NCBI GenBank assembly: GCA_940671915.1
Contig: CALNVZ010000174.1
Location: 18,777,825 to 18,841,824 of the forward strand
From: Paracentrotus lividus
Lineage: Eukaryota > Echinodermata > Echinoidea > Camarodonta > Echinidae
Reading direction: 5' to 3'
Length of the DNA: 64,000 nt
Position 1 is the stretch's first letter. Every line of letters starts with the position of its first letter. The notes beneath the pieces are model-generated. The model searched no databases, was not told the DNA's origin, and worked only from the letters and a program-made list of their open reading frames with translations. Position numbers and translations under genes: made by a program. This document shows positions 60,351-64,000 of this stretch, one piece after another.

Positions 60351-62230
60351 AGATAAATTAATTTTACTATCACTATCAATTAGGTTGGCGAATCTCACTT
60401 TTTTAAAACAAGTTGTTTCTATAGGTAAAATTTATTCGACGTAGAAACTAAATATGAAAATTATTTTTGCATACGATGAACGGTCTTATGCGCTAAAGTG
60501 CAAAAAAAACTAAAATGGCCGCCAAAATGTGTATTATGCCCAATTATCACACTTTATACGTATAACCACTTTTATTCGTTTTTTTATATGGTTCTTTTGG
60601 GGTGTCAGGGAACGCAACATGATTACTCCAACATGATTAATCCTATCAAAGTTTGAACTGTTAGTGTAGTTTGGTAGTTAGTTTCAGTCAATATCGAGAA
60701 AAAAATCACCCATCATAAAAAATCACTAAATAAACACCTATAACACATCCTAGTACATTAGGGTCATGATAAAATTGTCCAGATTTTGAGTTTTAGACCA
60801 TCAAAATCCATTAAAAGAAACAAAATTAAACCGTTATACCTATAAAAGTGTGTATGAATGGGCAAAATACACTATTTGTTGTTGTTTTTTTTTGCACTTT
60901 GCGCGACGTCAGACATCAATCGTACCACAAAAATCATTGTCATTTTTGGATTCTACACTCAATTTGAACTATAGTAGTATTTGTTTAAATAACTTTCAAG
61001 AAAAAAGAAATTATTTGCCCACCCTACTATCATATTATGAGAAGTTTGTTGTAAAGATTTCTGAGATCATTGAAAAATAAAAATAAATATTGAATAGTCA
61101 GAAAACAACACGAATCGACTGTGAAATACAAGCATGTCTTAAATCATCTTTTGATTCCATTCCTCTTCTCTAACAAATACAAATGTGTAGCACAAAGATA
61201 ACGGAATTATTAAAAAGAATAATAACTTAGCAAAAAATAGACTGGTACATTTTCACTAATTATTCAATATATTAAGGACATAGTCTCTTGTGATGAGAAA
61301 GTATAACTGAAGGTTTTATAAAAGAGGGATGTCAGAAGAAAAAAAAATGGTGGGGAAAAAGAATCAGAAAATTCGATTGACGCTTTGGAGAAACCTACAA
61401 AAAGAGTCATTAATTTTTACAAATTTGATTTTGTAATGTCACTCCCAAAGCTGCTCTCCCTAGCCCATGTTGTATGAAATTTGATTTCCTTGTTTGCCAA
61501 TAAAAAAAAAAGAAAGAGAACATTAATAATAATCAGAAATTGGTGGTTTGAAAATATCAAACAACATAAAACACACTGAATCGATCCATTCCTTAACCAA
61601 CCACCAACAACGCATTATGTAATTTATATACTACAATTATCTATATGAAGAACTCAAATGGTGTCATGATGGTGATGAACCAAACAACCACAAGCAGTAA
61701 ATACAGTCCTAAACTCTGTTATAAATGAGAATTGCTTTTTACAAGATTATTACAAAGGTGAATCTCCAGTTCCTAGTATGCAACTACAAAAATTGTGTTG
61801 TCACAAGGTAATAGCTAGGATGCAAAAGAACCTTTGTTAATAAAGGAGTGGACTGTACACTATGCATCTTAATATCAAATGTAGTTGTGTAATAGTGTCC
61901 ACTGCATTAAAGCAACCAAATAAGTTTCAGCACTAGCTTTAACCAAAATACTTACTTTACAGTAAGTGCTCATTTCCCAGCCACACACAAATGATGAGAA
62001 CAGGTACTCAATATTACTGTAAGTTTCAATCTATTACATTATCAAGAATTTGGCATGTATACTAGTTGTTTTGCAGATCCAATCTTCTTGCCTAAAATGT
62101 CAGTCAGCACTCCTGTTGTTCCATTTCCGGTAGAAGCACCATCAACGCTCATCCGAAGACCATTAAAGGGACCACTATAGAACCAACACTGTAGTTGAGG
62201 AAACATAATAATTATAATTATTTATCCGAG
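60351..62230. other. AT-rich DNA without a recognised gene
   Basis: No domain-bearing ORF, TIR pair or RNA gene is evident. Confidence 0.5.
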
Positions 62231-62239
62231 GGCACGCCA

Positions 62240-62560
62240 TTTCAAACAATAAAACTCACAATAGGCATTGCAAACATTTAACTTCTGATCCAGGTGTTCT
62301 GTGCATGCAAAAAACAACACATCATTACAATAGGCTGTCATTGAAAAGAGAATAAATGAACTTGATAATAGTATAAAATTCAATGAGATAAAGTTATCAG
62401 ACAGGGGCCCAGGAGCGTTTTTGAAAGTGGAGGGGCTGAGCCTAAAGTGTGGGGGGGGGGCTGAAAAGGGGAAATAAATTATCTTTCCAATGATTGAATG
62501 GTGTATTCCTGAGAATGTAATAGACTCAAAGTCGATGAGGAACTTTTTTTTTGCAAGGGG
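62240..62560. repeat. Third copy of the outer repeat flanking the Penelope-like pair
   Basis: Shares ACTCACAATAGGCATT, a TGTGCATGCAAAAAACAAC-like block and a GAAAAGAGAATAAAT-like block with 56245-56430. It is followed by a G-run repeat of the 585-715 family (62405-62465). Confidence 0.55.
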
Positions 62561-62619
62561 TTTATATACAAATAAAACGGTTGGTATTTAGGTAAAAAAC
62601 CAATTTGACTCAAAATACA

Positions 62620-62790
62620 GTCCAAACCTGTCTTAAGTGGGCCACTGTCATATAGCAGTCACCTGTCTATCAGTGGTCACGTATAATTGATTCCCTCTAA
62701 ATAGAAATTGTTCTTATAAAACCTGTCTCAGAGGTCACCTGTCTACAGAGGTCACTTTTTACGTCCCTTTGGGCCACTATAACCAGAGTG
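62620..62790. repeat. Repeat with iterated TCACCTGTCT units
   Basis: Variants of CACCTGTCTA...GGTCAC occur four to five times, alternating with CAGTCC and GGCCACT words. This is the appearance of a small TIR-type repeat; its limits are unclear. Confidence 0.4.
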
Positions 62791-62923
62791 AGTAGAACAC
62801 TAGACACCTAGGAAATGTAAATTAAAAAGAGAACGCCAAATTTATAAACCCCAAATTCTTTATACATATTCCATAAGAGTAATTCTTCCAGCATCTTTGG
62901 TATCAATTTTGTGTGTTATATCT

Positions 62924-63685
62924 TAACCCTAAAAAGACTGGGGGGGGGGCCTCATTTCCCAAGCGCCCCCCTCAGACATTTTTGCGATAACTTTGCAACG
63001 CGGAAAAAAAATAGGGCGAGACTCCATGACTAATCTTTCAGTCTCGCGCAACTTTTGAAGACCGAAATTTGTCGAATGCCGGTATGCGGTTCGGACATTT
63101 ACGTAACATTTGTAACCGTGCGCAGACCCAAAAGTAGGTCAAATACATGATTTGTGTACAAATCCAATCAATTGTGTTTTCAGCCAAAATTCATAAAATG
63201 TATCATTATTTTTCTCTTTAACTGATTAAAATCATTAATTTAAGGTTTGATTATGATTAAAAATGTCACCAATTGATTTCCATCGAAAAAAACAATAAAA
63301 AACAAAAAGTCGAAAAACAAAGAAATACATAAGAAATTTTAAAAAACAATAGAAATACATAAAGAAAAAAATCTTGATACAGAATTTTTTTTTTAAACCC
63401 AATTTCACCAGAAGCTATAAAGAGCGTAAACCAAATTAGCAACTTAGAAGCTTTAATTTAATTATTAGAGCAAATCTTAGATTTATGCCATAAATTAAGC
63501 ATAATTAATTAGTGAAGAAATTTTCGGAGGTTATGACTCTTCGGTTTGGAAGAGGATGCCGTGGGTAACGCAAACGTGCCAATTTCCGCGCTATCGCGCC
63601 TCAACGGCCGATGATCTTAGGGGGGGCTGAATGAGCCCCACCCAGTCTTATGTGTTGTCAAAATAGCCCAGTCTTTTTAGGGTTA
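62924..63685. mobile_element. Non-autonomous TIR element with telomere-like ends
   Basis: TAACCCTAAAAAGACTGG at the left end and CCAGTCTTTTTAGGGTTA at the right end are perfect 18-bp inverted repeats over a 762-bp element. A G run and GCGCCCCCC follow inside the left end, and GGGGGGGCTGA near the right. No coding capacity is seen. Confidence 0.78.
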
Positions 63686-64000
63686 GAGCTTGGGCATGAA
63701 CGTGAGCTAACTCACTTAATAAATTGGCAGGGTGTTGTTAACATATTGTCTACATTTTTTTGAAAAAAAATAGAATGACTCGTCAATTCATTGTACCAAT
63801 TGAGTAAACATCAAAAGAGTGAAATTGGCCAAATGACAGACTCTAAAAATGCCTCCTAATACTTTGAAGAGATATTTTGTTTTTGGATGAGTGCTCACTC
63901 ATGCATTGACTACAACAGATTCTCATTTTCATACAAAATGAAAAGTAATGTTGTAACAAAACCTCTGGCAAGTTATTAAGGGAAGAAATATTTTCATTAA

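Overview
This is a 64-kb piece of an animal nuclear genome. It is AT-rich and holds spliced genes with GT-AG introns, microsatellites, homopolymer runs and many degenerate DNA transposons. The gene set suggests a marine deuterostome, most likely a sea urchin: a single-exon rhodopsin-type GPCR of the kind expanded in echinoids, a single-coding-exon RING/B-box protein, and an invertebrate CRTAC1. The species cannot be fixed from the sequence alone. A 25-N gap lies at 59936-59960. Some stretches carry clustered single-base indels that look like noisy long-read gap filling.

Four protein genes can be supported. (1) CRTAC1-like secreted FG-GAP/ASPIC-UnbV protein, minus strand, 9217-13307; seven coding exons join in frame to 615 residues. 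(2) An intronless class-A GPCR, minus strand, 20099-21514. (3) A RING/B-box/coiled-coil/beta-propeller TRIM-like protein, plus strand, 27907-29790, with a probable 5'UTR intron. (4) MTHFD1, the trifunctional C1-tetrahydrofolate synthase, minus strand, 34518-59291, in 20 coding exons. Its first exon offers two starts: an upstream ATG that adds a basic, probably mitochondrial, presequence, and an internal ATG that gives the usual cytosolic form. Exon 8 is recognisable but its frame is broken four times.

The most interesting find is non-coding. Introns 13, 15 and 16 of MTHFD1 each hold one copy of a box C/D snoRNA in the sense orientation. I recognise it as U15/SNORD15. It has box C and D, a terminal stem, and two guide stretches complementary to one conserved segment of 28S rRNA. 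In vertebrates U15 sits in RPS3 introns, so here a folate-cycle gene would be the host of a ribosome-modification RNA.

Layout: 1-3367 dispersed repeats (a GATA-motif-rich TIR element, palindromic elements); 3368-7205 a ~63-bp minisatellite of about 60 noisy copies; 7206-9216 repeat remnants and AT-rich DNA; 9217-13332 CRTAC1, with a tRNA-derived SINE in its last intron; 13333-20098 non-LTR remnant, microsatellites, TIR elements; 20099-21514 GPCR; 21515-27545 microsatellites and a 2.5-kb TIR element; 27546-30160 TRIM-like gene; 30161-34517 an 0.8-kb TIR element carrying four DR1-type nuclear-receptor motifs, then AT-rich DNA including the probable MTHFD1 3'UTR; 34518-59291 MTHFD1, whose intron 7 holds a ~4.8-kb inverted pair of decayed Penelope-like retroelements (RT plus GIY-YIG); 59292-64000 repeats, the gap and a 0.76-kb TIR element, with no gene seen.
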